DNA of 64,000 nt from UMGS1883 sp045636425 (lineage in GTDB: Bacteria; Bacillota; Clostridia; UMGS1883). Of the stretch, positions 8,379 to 15,472 are shown one piece after another. The stretch is from contig JAZTXM010000014.1 in assembly GCA_045636425.1 (NCBI GenBank), positions 72,923-136,922 of the forward strand. The letters are read 5' to 3'. The notes beneath the pieces are model-generated. The model did no database searches. It saw only the letters and a list, made by a program, of their open reading frames with translations, and was not told the origin of the DNA. How positions within the stretch are numbered: position 1 is the first letter of the stretch; every line of letters begins with the position of its first letter. Made by a program: the position numbers and the translations under genes.

Positions 8379-8594
8379 ATGAGTGAAAATGTAAAAAAGG
8401 AAGGATTTTTCCGCAGAATCGGCAAATCACTTAAGTCCACAAAGGCTGAATTCAAGAAAGTTGTTTGGCCTACAAAGAAGCAGCTTGTAAATAATACAGT
8501 GCTTGTAATTGCAGCTTTGGTTATTATCGGACTTATTATTTTCGGTCTTGATACACTCTTCGCTTATTTGGCTAAGTTTGTTCTCGCTAAATAA
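8379..8594 (+). CDS. secE: preprotein translocase subunit SecE
   Basis: The small SecE subunit of the SecYEG channel, about 71 residues. It has an amphipathic N-terminal part ending in the family motif EFKKVVWPTKKQL, then one transmembrane helix (NNTVLVIAALVIIGLIIFGL) and a short tail. The ATG at 8379 lies 8 bases after the ribosome site AAGG; an in-frame GTG at 8370 is too close to it. It lies between rpmG and nusG. Confidence 0.94.
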   Translation: MSENVKKEGFFRRIGKSLKSTKAEFKKVVWPTKKQLVNNTVLVIAALVIIGLIIFGLDTLFAYLAKFVLAK

Positions 8595-8629
8595 TTAAGA
8601 AGGAGGAAGGGCGCATTGCCCGGTGTATT

Positions 8630-9157
8630 ATGAGTGCTGAATTTAAGTGGTATGTTGCTCATACTTATTCAGGATACGAAAACAAGGTAAAAGACAGTAT
8701 TGAAAAAACTGTTGAAAACCGTGGCCTGGGTGAACTTATCGGCGATGTGTGCATTCCCGTTGAGGAAGCGATAGAGGAAAACGATAAGGGCGAAAAGAAA
8801 ACCGTCACCAGGAAGATTTATCCCGGATATGTATTTATAAAAATGAAAATGACCGACGAAAGTTGGTACGTGGTACGCAATACCCGTGGTTGTACGGGAT
8901 TTGTGGGCCCCGGAAGTAAGCCTGTTCCCCTTTCAGAAGCAGAGGTTGAGCGTCTCGGTGTTGAAACCGCAGTAGTTGACCTTGGCATAGACGTAGGCGA
9001 TACAGTTCGTATCACAGACGGCAGTATGGAAGGCTTTATGGGCGAAGTATTGGAAATCAATAACGAAAAACGTAAGGTTAGCGTTATGGTTACAATGTTC
9101 GGCGGCAGAGAAATGCAGGTAGAGTTTGATTTCTACCAGATTGAACCGCTGGAGTAA
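8630..9157 (+). CDS. nusG: transcription termination/antitermination factor NusG
   Basis: NusG binds RNA polymerase and modulates pausing and termination. The NGN domain (KWYVAHTYSGYENKV, PGYVFIKMKMTDESWYVVRNTRG-like stretch) is followed by a KOW domain (VGDTVRITDGSMEGFMGEV). At 175 residues it is full length. The ATG fits the conserved N-terminus, but the strong AGGAGGAAGG site at 8601-8610 is about 19 bases upstream, unusually far. An in-frame ATT at 8615 would be better spaced but would add non-conserved residues. Confidence 0.95.
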   Translation: MSAEFKWYVAHTYSGYENKVKDSIEKTVENRGLGELIGDVCIPVEEAIEENDKGEKKTVTRKIYPGYVFIKMKMTDESWYVVRNTRGCTGFVGPGSKPVPLSEAEVERLGVETAVVDLGIDVGDTVRITDGSMEGFMGEVLEINNEKRKVSVMVTMFGGREMQVEFDFYQIEPLE

Positions 9158-9189
9158 TTATCGGTAATAAGCCTTAGGGCTTGTTATAG

Positions 9190-9225
9190 ATGGGAGGACG
9201 CTCAAAGAGCGTTCGTTATCACCAC
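9190..9225 (+). promoter_or_regulatory. putative L1-binding leader before rplK
   Basis: In the nusG-rplK gap, TGGGAGG is followed by a perfect hairpin ACGCTC-AAA-GAGCGT and then CGTTATCACCAC. The outer TGGG...CCAC parts can pair around an internal loop. This is the general shape of L1 autoregulatory sites in L11 operons. A sister motif lies at 9688-9715. The assignment rests on shape and context. Confidence 0.5.
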
Positions 9226-9249
9226 ATTTTTTTCAAGGAGGTGCAAACC

Positions 9250-9675
9250 ATGGCTCAGAAAATCGCAGGTTATATCAAGTTGCAAATCCCCGCAGGTAAG
9301 GCTACACCGGCTCCTCCGGTAGGTCCGGCTCTCGGTCAGCACGGTGTTAATATCGTGCAGTTCACAAAAGAATTCAACGAGAGAACAGCTAAAGACGCAG
9401 GATTAATCATCCCCGTTGTAATTACCGTTTATGCGGACAGATCCTTCAGCTTCATCACTAAGACTCCCCCGGCTGCAGTCCTCATTAAGAAGGCATGCAA
9501 GATCGAGAGCGGTAGTGGTGTACCTAACAAGACGAAGGTTGCTCAGCTTTCAAAAGCAGATCTTCAGCAGATTGCGGAACTTAAAAAGCCCGATCTTAAT
9601 GCTGCAAGCTTAGAAGCTGCTATGAGCATGATCGCAGGTACAGCAAGAAGCATGGGCGTAACAGTAGAAGAATAA
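9250..9675 (+). CDS. rplK: 50S ribosomal protein L11
   Basis: L11 (141 residues) forms the GTPase-associated centre stalk base with L10. It is recognised from KLQIPAGKATPAPPVGPALGQHGVNI at the N-terminus and the C-terminal rRNA-binding domain ending MIAGTARSMGVTVEE. The start is ATG 9250, preceded by AAGGAGGTG at 9236-9244; the longer in-frame ORF from 9190 reads through the leader hairpin and is not a real extension. It is co-transcribed with rplA 57 bases on. Confidence 0.96.
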   Translation: MAQKIAGYIKLQIPAGKATPAPPVGPALGQHGVNIVQFTKEFNERTAKDAGLIIPVVITVYADRSFSFITKTPPAAVLIKKACKIESGSGVPNKTKVAQLSKADLQQIAELKKPDLNAASLEAAMSMIAGTARSMGVTVEE

Positions 9676-9687
9676 TCTAAGAGTAAT

Positions 9688-9715
9688 GTGGGAGGGGTAA
9701 TTCCCGATGAACCAC
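9688..9715 (+). promoter_or_regulatory. second L1-like site before rplA
   Basis: GTGGGAGGGG-TAA-TTCCC-GATGAACCAC forms an outer GTGG/CCAC stem, an internal loop containing GATGAA and an inner hairpin, directly before the rplA ribosome site AAGGAGG. It resembles the motif before rplK, so L1 could dampen translation of its own cistron. This is inference from similarity of the two sites. Confidence 0.45.
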
Positions 9716-9731
9716 AAGGAGGTTAACAGTA

Positions 9732-10424
9732 ATGAAACATGGTAAGAAATATGTAGCCGGTGCACAGCTTATTGAAGCCGGCAAGCAGTATGATCCTGCC
9801 GAAGCTCTTGCCCTTGTTGTTAAGACCGCCAGTGCTAAGTTCGATGAAACAATCGAATTCCATGCAAAGCTCGGCGTTGACTCACGTCACGCAGATCAGC
9901 AGGTTAGAGGTGCTGTAGTTCTTCCCAACGGTACAGGTAAGAAGGTTAGAGTTCTTGTTTTCGCTAAGGGCGAAAAAGCAAACGAGGCTCAGGCAGCAGG
10001 CGCTGAATATGTAGGCGCTGAAGAATACGTTGAAAAGATTCAGAAAGAAAACTGGCTCGATTTCGACGTTGTAATCGCTACACCTGATATGATGGGTGTA
10101 ATCGGTCGTATCGCAAGAATCCTTGGACCCAAGGGCCTTATGCCCAACCCCAAGGCAGGTACAGTAAGCATGGATGTTGCTAAGGCTGTAAACGATGTTA
10201 AAGCAGGTAAGATTGAATACCGTCTTGATAAGACAAATATCATTCACTGCCCCATCGGTAAGGCTTCTTTCGGCGCAGAAAAGCTTCAGGAGAACTTCGA
10301 TGTTCTTATGGCAGCTATTCTCAAGGCGAAGCCTGCAACAGCTAAGGGTCAGTATGTTAAGAGCGTTGCAGTAGCAAGCACAATGGGCCCCGGCATCAAG
10401 ATTAATGCTTCAAAGCTCAACTAA
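9732..10424 (+). CDS. rplA: 50S ribosomal protein L1
   Basis: L1 (230 residues) binds 23S rRNA at the E-site stalk and is the usual translational repressor of the L11 operon. It has HGKKYVAGAQLIEAGK at the N-terminus and the hallmark GKIEYRLDKTNIIHCPIGKASF in the C-terminal half. AAGGAGG lies 10 bases before the ATG. The sequence uses many GCT/GTT codons, as highly expressed genes do here. It ends just before the rplJ promoter and leader. Confidence 0.96.
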   Translation: MKHGKKYVAGAQLIEAGKQYDPAEALALVVKTASAKFDETIEFHAKLGVDSRHADQQVRGAVVLPNGTGKKVRVLVFAKGEKANEAQAAGAEYVGAEEYVEKIQKENWLDFDVVIATPDMMGVIGRIARILGPKGLMPNPKAGTVSMDVAKAVNDVKAGKIEYRLDKTNIIHCPIGKASFGAEKLQENFDVLMAAILKAKPATAKGQYVKSVAVASTMGPGIKINASKLN

Positions 10425-10449
10425 TTTTAAAACTAATTAAAATTAGTGC

Positions 10450-10478
10450 TTGACAAAAGTTAACAAGCGGTGTATAAT
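10450..10478 (+). promoter_or_regulatory. promoter of rplJ-rplL
   Basis: TTGACA at 10450-10455 and TATAAT at 10473-10478 with a 17-base spacer, a consensus sigma-A promoter that starts the L10 leader transcript. Confidence 0.88.
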
Positions 10479-10482
10479 AGCA

Positions 10483-10600
10483 CCGTTGGTTCCATAGACA
10501 GCAGGCATAAAGGTAAGTCCTGCCGAGGAAGTATTCCTAAAAAATTTCGGGATTCTTTGCGTCTATGGGCGAAGAATCCCTTTTTCATTATTATTTGTGA
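10483..10600 (+). promoter_or_regulatory. L10 leader (ribosomal protein L10/L12 attenuator)
   Basis: Downstream of the promoter, CCATAGAC (about 10492-10499) can pair with GTCTATGG (10561-10568), closing a leader that contains AGCAGG and CCTGCC parts. The alternative fold is an intrinsic terminator, GGGATTCTT (10549-10557) with AAGAATCCC (10572-10580) followed by TTTTT. The GTCTATGG strand lies in the terminator loop. This matches the Firmicutes L10 leader, in which L10(L12)4 binding favours termination. Confidence 0.85.
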
Positions 10601-10609
10601 GGTGAAAAT

Positions 10610-11242
10610 ATGCCTAGTCAGAAAGTTCTCGAAGAAAAGAAGCAGATAGTAGCCGCTATGACAGAACAGTTCAAGACAGCAGTTTCCGGCGTTTTCGTTG
10701 ATTACTGCGGACTTACTGTTGAAGAGGATACTCAGCTTCGTAACAAGCTTCGTGAAGCAGGCGTAGAGTACAAGGTTATTAAGAATACTCTTACACGCTT
10801 TGCAGCGAAGGAAGTTGGCTTTGACGAGCTCGATCCTATCCTTAACGGACCTACATCACTCGCTATCAGCATGACAGACGAGGTTACTCCCGCTAAGGTT
10901 ATTGCAGATTTTGCAAAGACACACGAACAGCTCGAAATCAAGGCAGGTTTCTTGGATGGTAAGGTGCTCCAGCTTGACGAAGTTAAAAAGCTCGCAGCTA
11001 CACCCAACCGTGAAACTCTTCTTGCCAAGTTGCTCGGCAGCCTCAACGCTCCTATCAGCAATCTTGCACGTACATTGCAGGCATTGGTTGATAACGGCGT
11101 AGAGCCCGCTGACATCAAGGTAGAAAAGGAAGAAGCTCCCGCTGAGGAAACTCAGGAAGCTCCCGCAGAAGCAGTAGCAGAAGCTACAGAAGCTCCTGCA
11201 ACAGAGGAAGCAGCTACAGAAGCAGCTCCCACAGAAGAATAA
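10610..11242 (+). CDS. rplJ: 50S ribosomal protein L10 with acidic C-terminal tail
   Basis: L10 anchors L7/L12 dimers to the ribosome. The N-terminal domain (residues 1-130) is standard, with VDYCGLTVEEDTQLRNKLREAGVEYKVIKNTL-type sequence, followed by the L12-binding helix. At 210 residues it is longer than the usual 165-175. About 40 extra C-terminal residues are a low-complexity Ala/Glu/Pro/Thr repeat (EEAPAEETQEAPAEA...). The tail's role is unknown; I infer a flexible acidic extension. It lies under L10-leader control, 34 bases before rplL. Confidence 0.95.
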   Translation: MPSQKVLEEKKQIVAAMTEQFKTAVSGVFVDYCGLTVEEDTQLRNKLREAGVEYKVIKNTLTRFAAKEVGFDELDPILNGPTSLAISMTDEVTPAKVIADFAKTHEQLEIKAGFLDGKVLQLDEVKKLAATPNRETLLAKLLGSLNAPISNLARTLQALVDNGVEPADIKVEKEEAPAEETQEAPAEAVAEATEAPATEEAATEAAPTEE

Positions 11243-11276
11243 AAATTATTTAACTTATTATAGGAGGTAAGTAAAA

Positions 11277-11648
11277 ATGAGTAAGATTGAAACAATTATT
11301 GCTGAAATTAAAGAACTCAAGCTCCTCGAAGTAGCTGAGCTTGTAAAGGCTATGGAGGAAGAATTCGGTGTAAGCGCAGCAGCTCCCGTTGCTATGGTAG
11401 CAGCAGCAGGCGATGCAGGTGCAGCAGCAGCTGAAAAGACTGAATTCGACGTTGTACTTGCAGATGCAGGTGCTGAAAAGATTAAGGTTATCAAGGTTGT
11501 TCGTGAAATCACAGGTCTTGGCCTTAAGGAAGCTAAGGAAGCAGTTGACGGTGCTCCCACAACTCTTAAGGAAGCAGCTTCTAAGGACGATGCTGAAAAG
11601 ATCAAGGCTCAGCTTGAAGAAGTTGGCGCAAAGGTTGAACTTAAGTAA
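11277..11648 (+). CDS. rplL: 50S ribosomal protein L7/L12
   Basis: The 123-residue stalk protein recruits translational GTPases. The N-terminal dimerisation part (IIAEIKELKLLEVAELVKAMEEEFGV), an Ala/Gly-rich hinge, and the C-terminal domain (KIKVIKVVREITGLGLKEAKEAVDGAP) are all clear. A strong TAGGAGG site precedes the ATG. A terminator follows directly and rpoB is not downstream, which differs from the common rplJL-rpoBC order. Confidence 0.97.
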   Translation: MSKIETIIAEIKELKLLEVAELVKAMEEEFGVSAAAPVAMVAAAGDAGAAAAEKTEFDVVLADAGAEKIKVIKVVREITGLGLKEAKEAVDGAPTTLKEAASKDDAEKIKAQLEEVGAKVELK

Positions 11649-11667
11649 TTTTAGTTTTGCCGATTTT

Positions 11668-11706
11668 CAAGGGTTATGCCATAGCGGCGTAACCCTTGTT
11701 TAGTTT
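11668..11706 (+). terminator. intrinsic terminator after rplL
   Basis: CAAGGGTTA (11668-11676) pairs with TAACCCTTG (11690-11698) and is followed by TTTAGTTTT. It separates the ribosomal protein operon from hslO. Confidence 0.85.
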
Positions 11707-11730
11707 TACCCGTAATTGGAGGTGTATCAA

Positions 11731-12612
11731 ATGGCTGATTATATAGTGAACGCAATAACCTCAAATGGTGCTATCCGTGTCGTGGCGGCAGATACGACGG
11801 AGCTTTGTAACCGCGCACAGGAAATTCACAAAATGTCTCCCACAGCAGCGGCGGCTCTCGGAAGAGCGCTTACGGCGGCGGCAATTATGGGCAGCATGCT
11901 CAAAAGCAGTGATGATAGCATTACCGTTCAGCTATCAGGCGGCGGGCCTATCGGCAGAGTGGTTGCCGTAGGCGACGGTAAGGCAAATGTTAAAGGATAT
12001 GTAGATAATCCGCTCGTGGATTTGCCCCTTAACGAAAAAGGTAAGCTTGATGTGGGCGGCGCAGTAGGCAGAGACGGATTTTTAAGCATTATCCGTGACT
12101 TAGGCCTTAAAGAGCCCTATGTAGGGCAGGTACCGTTGGCTAACGGCGAGATAGCCGAGGATTTGACCAAATACTACGCTACCAGTGAGCAGATTCCCAC
12201 AGCAGTGGCATTGGGTGTTCTTGTTGATGTGGATTATACTATCAAGGCGGCAGGCGGCTTTATATTGCAGGTGCTTCCGGGAGCGTATGATGAGGATATT
12301 GATAACGTGGAAAAGACTGTGGCTTCAATATCTTCCGTAACCGAGATGCTTAGCGAAGGAAAGAAACCCGAAGATATAGTAAAGCAGCTTTTGAGCGATT
12401 ATGAAATAGAATTTTTCGACAATGTTCCCACCGAGTATAAGTGCGATTGCTCTCGCGAACGCACCGACCGTGCCCTTATAAGCATCGGTCAGGAGGAATT
12501 GACGAAAATCATCGAAGAAGACGGCAAAGCACAGATTACCTGCCATTTCTGCGATAATATATATGATTATTCAAAGGAAGAGCTTACAGAGCTGTTAGAA
12601 AGTGCGAAATAA
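11731..12612 (+). CDS. hslO: redox-regulated holdase chaperone Hsp33
   Basis: Hsp33 (293 residues) is a cytosolic holdase activated by oxidative disulfide formation. The C-terminal zinc centre is visible as CDC (in EYKCDCSRERTD) and CHFC about 30 residues later, the four-cysteine CxC...CxxC pattern. The N-terminal part has MSPTAAAALGRALTAAAIMGSMLK and SGGGPIGRVVAVG, typical of the family. The start is ATG 11731 after GGAGGTG; the in-frame TTG at 11716 overlaps the ribosome site. It is monocistronic between two terminators. Confidence 0.95.
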   Translation: MADYIVNAITSNGAIRVVAADTTELCNRAQEIHKMSPTAAAALGRALTAAAIMGSMLKSSDDSITVQLSGGGPIGRVVAVGDGKANVKGYVDNPLVDLPLNEKGKLDVGGAVGRDGFLSIIRDLGLKEPYVGQVPLANGEIAEDLTKYYATSEQIPTAVALGVLVDVDYTIKAAGGFILQVLPGAYDEDIDNVEKTVASISSVTEMLSEGKKPEDIVKQLLSDYEIEFFDNVPTEYKCDCSRERTDRALISIGQEELTKIIEEDGKAQITCHFCDNIYDYSKEELTELLESAK

Positions 12613-12616
12613 AAAT

Positions 12617-12647
12617 GCACAATGCAAAATGCAAAGTGCAAAATTAT
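12617..12647. repeat. short tandem AATGCA-type repeat
   Basis: After hslO the DNA reads AATGCAC, AATGCAAA, ATGCAAAG, TGCAAAA, that is, three to four imperfect 8-10-base units. It is a small simple repeat with no evident function. Confidence 0.5.
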
Positions 12648-12651
12648 GGTT

Positions 12652-12680
12652 GAAATCCGCATATTGCGGATTTCTTTTTT
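12652..12680. terminator. bidirectional-type terminator between hslO and xre
   Basis: GAAATCCGCA (12652-12661) pairs with TGCGGATTTC (12665-12674), loop TAT, followed by TTTTTT. It ends hslO; the convergent XRE gene stops just beyond it. A near copy of this hairpin (GAAATCCGC...GGATTTC) occurs at about 62431. Confidence 0.8.
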
Positions 12681-12691
12681 GTTTTAGTAAA

Positions 12692-12910
12692 TTATTTTTT
12701 TTCCTTGCTATCGGTTTCGCCCAAAAGATAATCGCAACTAACATTGTAAAAACGTGCCAATGCTACAATATGGTGTACAGGAATTTCATTGGTGCCATTT
12801 TCATATCTCGAATATACCTGTTGAGTGGTATTTAATTGTGCGGCAACTTCTTTTTGGCTAAGGTCCAAATCTTCTCTTAGTGATTTCAGTCTTTTTGTAT
12901 ATGGCTTCAT
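12692..12910 (-). CDS. XRE-family HTH transcriptional regulator
   Basis: A 72-residue protein that is essentially one Cro/C1-type helix-turn-helix: LKSLREDLDLSQKEVAAQLNTTQQVYSRYENGTNEIPVHHIVALARFYNVSCDYLLGETD spans most of it. It ends in a short charged tail (SKEKK) without a sensor domain. The ATG at 12910 has GAGGTG about 10 bases upstream. The intergenic DNA in front of it contains two perfect palindromes (12962-12987 and 12994-13011) that are likely operators, so it may autoregulate. No target gene is linked; the next gene is SRP RNA. Confidence 0.85.
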   Translation of the reverse strand: MKPYTKRLKSLREDLDLSQKEVAAQLNTTQQVYSRYENGTNEIPVHHIVALARFYNVSCDYLLGETDSKEKK

Positions 12911-12961
12911 TTTCCCACATCACCTCAAAGAAAGTTTAACACAAATTTAAAAAAAGTGTTG

Positions 12962-12987
12962 ATTTTACACCTAAAGTGGTGTAAAAT
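12962..12987. promoter_or_regulatory. palindromic operator candidate 1
   Basis: ATTTTACACC (12962-12971), a 6-base spacer, then GGTGTAAAAT (12978-12987): a perfect 10-base inverted repeat 52 bases upstream of the XRE start. The size and spacing suit a dimeric HTH protein. Function is inferred. Confidence 0.55.
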
Positions 12988-12993
12988 AATTTT

Positions 12994-13011
12994 GCAGGAA
13001 CATGTTCCTGC
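12994..13011. promoter_or_regulatory. palindromic site candidate 2
   Basis: GCAGGAACATGTTCCTGC is an 18-base perfect palindrome, seven bases from operator candidate 1. It could be a second binding site or part of a short transcript ending at the terminator at 13024. Confidence 0.5.
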
Positions 13012-13023
13012 TGTTGCGACACA

Positions 13024-13076
13024 GCCGAAAGGGGATGTAAAAAGCTTTGGCTTTTGAATCCTCTTTCGGTTTTATA
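13024..13076 (+). terminator. strong hairpin/terminator upstream of SRP RNA
   Basis: CCGAAAG-GGGAT (from 13024) pairs with ATCC-CTTTCGG (to 13069), with a second inner stem AAAAGC/GCTTTT, followed by TTTT. It has no associated coding gene on the + strand, so it may end a short unannotated RNA starting near the palindromes. The rest of 12911-13106 shows no other feature. Confidence 0.6.
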
Positions 13077-13106
13077 ATTTTATCAATGGTTTTCAACAAA
13101 AAACTA

Positions 13107-13135
13107 TTGATAATTTTCTCTTTACGTGGTATAAT
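13107..13135 (+). promoter_or_regulatory. promoter of SRP RNA
   Basis: TTGATA at 13107-13112 and TATAAT at 13130-13135 with a 17-base spacer, 6 bases before the RNA's conserved 5' end. The -35 lies in an imperfect palindrome (TTATCAAT...ATTGATAA, about 13080-13113). Confidence 0.8.
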
Positions 13136-13141
13136 TATATA

Positions 13142-13410
13142 GCTGTACCGGCCGGGGAGGTAGCGGTGCCCTGTATCCGCAACCCGCTATAGCGGAGGTT
13201 ATGTCCCCGATTGAGGCGTTTTTTTCATTTGGCCCGGAGCATTTAAGTGGTGTTGACGATTGGGTCTTGCGCAATATCGACCTGTGAACCTTGTCAGGCG
13301 GGGAACCGAGCAGCAATAAGCAGTCATCGGTATGTGCCGCGAGGGTGCCTGGTCTGAGCTAACTGAATGTTTCCGCTCTTGGAAGGACGTCGATTTCGGG
13401 GTGTACGGCA
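13142..13410 (+). ncRNA. ffs: signal recognition particle RNA, large (Bacillus-type)
   Basis: The roughly 270-base RNA has an Alu domain at the 5' end (GTACCGGCCGGGGAGGTAGC) and the S-domain segment TTGTCAGG-CGG-GGAA-CCG-AGCAGCA with a GGAA tetraloop. It also has TGTGCCGCGAGGGTGCCTGG and GAGCTAACTG, and a 3' end (GGTGTACGGC) that pairs with the 5' end. It is the scaffold for Ffh in membrane protein targeting. The apical stem CGG/CCG differs from the common TCC/GGA version but keeps pairing. Its position before dnaX matches Bacillus. Ends are approximate to a few bases. Confidence 0.93.
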
Positions 13411-13435
13411 AAATATTATAAATAAACAACGCGTG

Positions 13436-13470
13436 GCTGTCTTATCTTCGTTTTAAGACAGCTATTATTA
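13436..13470 (+). terminator. terminator after SRP RNA
   Basis: GCTGTCTTA (13436-13444) pairs with TAAGACAGC (13454-13462), followed by the weak T-rich TATTATT. It lies between SRP RNA and dnaX. Confidence 0.7.
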
Positions 13471-13501
13471 AAATTATACCGTTTTGAAAGGGGAGGGTAG
13501 T

Positions 13502-15079
13502 ATGGAGCATCAGGCACTTTACAGAAAGTGGAGGCCGAAAACCTTTGATGATGTTGTAGGTCAGCAGCACGTTACTCAAACAATAAAAAACGAAATAAAG
13601 AATAATGTCTGCGGTCATGCATTTCTTTTCTGCGGAAGCCGCGGTACGGGTAAGACTTCTACTGCCAGAATACTTAGTAAGGCGGTAAACTGTGAAAGTC
13701 CTGTTGACGGCAATCCCTGCAACAAATGTGCTACCTGTTTGGGGATTGAAAACGGCAGTATAATGGATATAGTTGAAATAGACGCCGCAAGTAACAGCGG
13801 TGTTGATAATATCCGTTCACTAAGGGAGGAAGCGGCATATACAGCCGCGGTAACAAGGCATAAGGTCTATATTATCGACGAGGTTCATGCACTTAGTAAG
13901 GATGCGTTCAATGCACTTTTAAAGCTTCTTGAAGAACCTCCCTCTCACGTTAAATTTGTTCTTGCTACAACGGAGGCAAACAAGGTTTTGGAAACAATTT
14001 CCTCCCGTTGTCAGCGGTTTGATTTTAAGAGAATTACGCCCGAAGACATTTACCGCAGACTTGACTATATCTGTAATGCAGAGGGCATCATGGCAGAGGA
14101 AAAGGCGCTTCGGATGATTGCCCGCCATGCGGACGGGTCGCTCCGAGACGCGCTAAGCTGTCTTGACCCGTGTATTGCCACGGGCAAAGAGGTGGACACA
14201 GGGTTTGTGGCTGACTTTTTGGGCAGGGCGGAAAATGATTCCGTGTTAGAACTTTGCACGGCTGTAGGACAATGCGATACGCCTCGTGTAGTGGAGTGTA
14301 TCGACGATGTTTGTTCAAGGGGAAAGAATTTATCTCCCTTTATCGAAACTCTTATTCGTGCAATGAGGGACATGCTCATAATTTCCGTATCGGGAAAATG
14401 CAAAAGTGATTTTGATGAGGATGAGTATCGCATTCTCGAAGAAAGTGCCCCATTTTATTCTACGGAAAAGCTCCTTTATGCAATCAAATCCCTGTCGGAG
14501 GCTGTGTCAACAGCCCGATTTATGACAAATCCCAGGGTGGTTTTTGAGGCGGCTCTGATTAAGCTTTGTACAAAAAACAACGATGCAAGCTATGAAGCAC
14601 TTTTAAGCAGAATAGCAGAGCTTGAAAGAAAGATAGAAAGCGGTAATATATCCGTGGTAAAGGCTCCTATGAAAGTCAGGGAGGCAGCGGAGGCTCCAAA
14701 GGAAAAACATAAGGAGGAGAAGCTCCCCGAGGTAAAGCTCCCCCCCAGTGAATTTCTTTCTAAAATCCAAAGTGCTTGGCCTGAGATAATGAACGACTTA
14801 TCAGGCAGTATACTTCTCTTTACGGCATTGGAAAATGTGGAGCTCAGGGAAGAAGGCGGAAGGCTTGCCCTTACTTTCCCCGACAGCGGCGGAAGGCAGA
14901 TGCAGGAAATGGTATCGGACGGCATAGATGAGATTAACGCCGCAGTAAAGGCTCACACAGGGCTTGATGCGGGCACCGTGACAAGGGTTCAGAGTGATTT
15001 TTCATCCGTAAGAAAGAAAACCATGGAGCACGACCCCATGGAGGATATAATAAATCTATCGATAACAAATATAGACTAA
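13502..15079 (+). CDS. dnaX: DNA polymerase III subunit gamma/tau
   Basis: The clamp-loader ATPase (525 residues) organises the replisome. The AAA+ domain begins LYRKWRPKTFDDVVGQQHV, with Walker A GSRGTGKTS, a four-cysteine zinc module (CESP...CNKCATC), Walker B IDEVHAL and sensor/arginine-finger SSRCQRF. The C-terminal third (after about residue 375) is a charged linker and a tau-like domain. The start is ATG 13502 with GGGGAGG upstream; the TTG at 13484 lies before that site. It is followed by ebfC and recR, a conserved DNA-maintenance order. Confidence 0.96.
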   Translation: MEHQALYRKWRPKTFDDVVGQQHVTQTIKNEIKNNVCGHAFLFCGSRGTGKTSTARILSKAVNCESPVDGNPCNKCATCLGIENGSIMDIVEIDAASNSGVDNIRSLREEAAYTAAVTRHKVYIIDEVHALSKDAFNALLKLLEEPPSHVKFVLATTEANKVLETISSRCQRFDFKRITPEDIYRRLDYICNAEGIMAEEKALRMIARHADGSLRDALSCLDPCIATGKEVDTGFVADFLGRAENDSVLELCTAVGQCDTPRVVECIDDVCSRGKNLSPFIETLIRAMRDMLIISVSGKCKSDFDEDEYRILEESAPFYSTEKLLYAIKSLSEAVSTARFMTNPRVVFEAALIKLCTKNNDASYEALLSRIAELERKIESGNISVVKAPMKVREAAEAPKEKHKEEKLPEVKLPPSEFLSKIQSAWPEIMNDLSGSILLFTALENVELREEGGRLALTFPDSGGRQMQEMVSDGIDEINAAVKAHTGLDAGTVTRVQSDFSSVRKKTMEHDPMEDIINLSITNID

Positions 15080-15116
15080 GGCATATTCCTTTATGCCTAA
15101 GAAAGGATGTTTTAAT

Positions 15117-15470
15117 ATGGCAAGAGGCGGTTTCCCCAGAAATATGGGTATGGGCGGTATGGGTAACATGAATAATATGATAAAGCAAGCCCAGAAAATG
15201 CAGGAAGAAATGATGAAAGCTCAGGAGGAGCTTAATGAACAGGAATTCGAGGCAAGCGTAGGCGGCGGGGCTGTAAGCGTGAAGGCTAACGGAAGAAAAG
15301 AGCTTCTTGAAATCAAGATTTCTCCCGAAGCGGTAGACCCCGAAGATGTGGAAATGCTTGAAGACATGCTTGTATCTGCTGTAAACGAAGTTTTAAGGAA
15401 GGCTGACGAAGCGGCGACAAACAATCTTAAAGGACTGACCGGCGGTCTTAACATTCCCGGATTATTCTAA
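15117..15470 (+). CDS. ebfC: YbaB/EbfC family nucleoid-associated protein
   Basis: A 117-residue dimeric DNA-binding protein. It starts with a glycine/methionine-rich segment (ARGGFPRNMGMGGMGNMNN) then the helix KQAQKMQEEMMKAQEEL and the core FEASVGGGAVSVKANGRKELLEIKISPE. The ATG at 15117 follows GAAAGGATG; the longer frame from 15093 is not conserved. It sits between dnaX and recR as in most Firmicutes. The exact role is unsettled in the family (nucleoid association or recombination). Confidence 0.93.
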   Translation: MARGGFPRNMGMGGMGNMNNMIKQAQKMQEEMMKAQEELNEQEFEASVGGGAVSVKANGRKELLEIKISPEAVDPEDVEMLEDMLVSAVNEVLRKADEAATNNLKGLTGGLNIPGLF

Positions 15471-15472
15471 GC

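Noticed and set aside
12602..12835. 77-aa plus-strand ORF opposite the XRE gene
   Set aside because: It runs through the hslO terminator and lies opposite a clear HTH protein.
13502..15079. Programmed frameshift in dnaX giving a separate gamma form
   Set aside because: I did not identify a convincing A-rich slippery site with a following hairpin, so it is not claimed.
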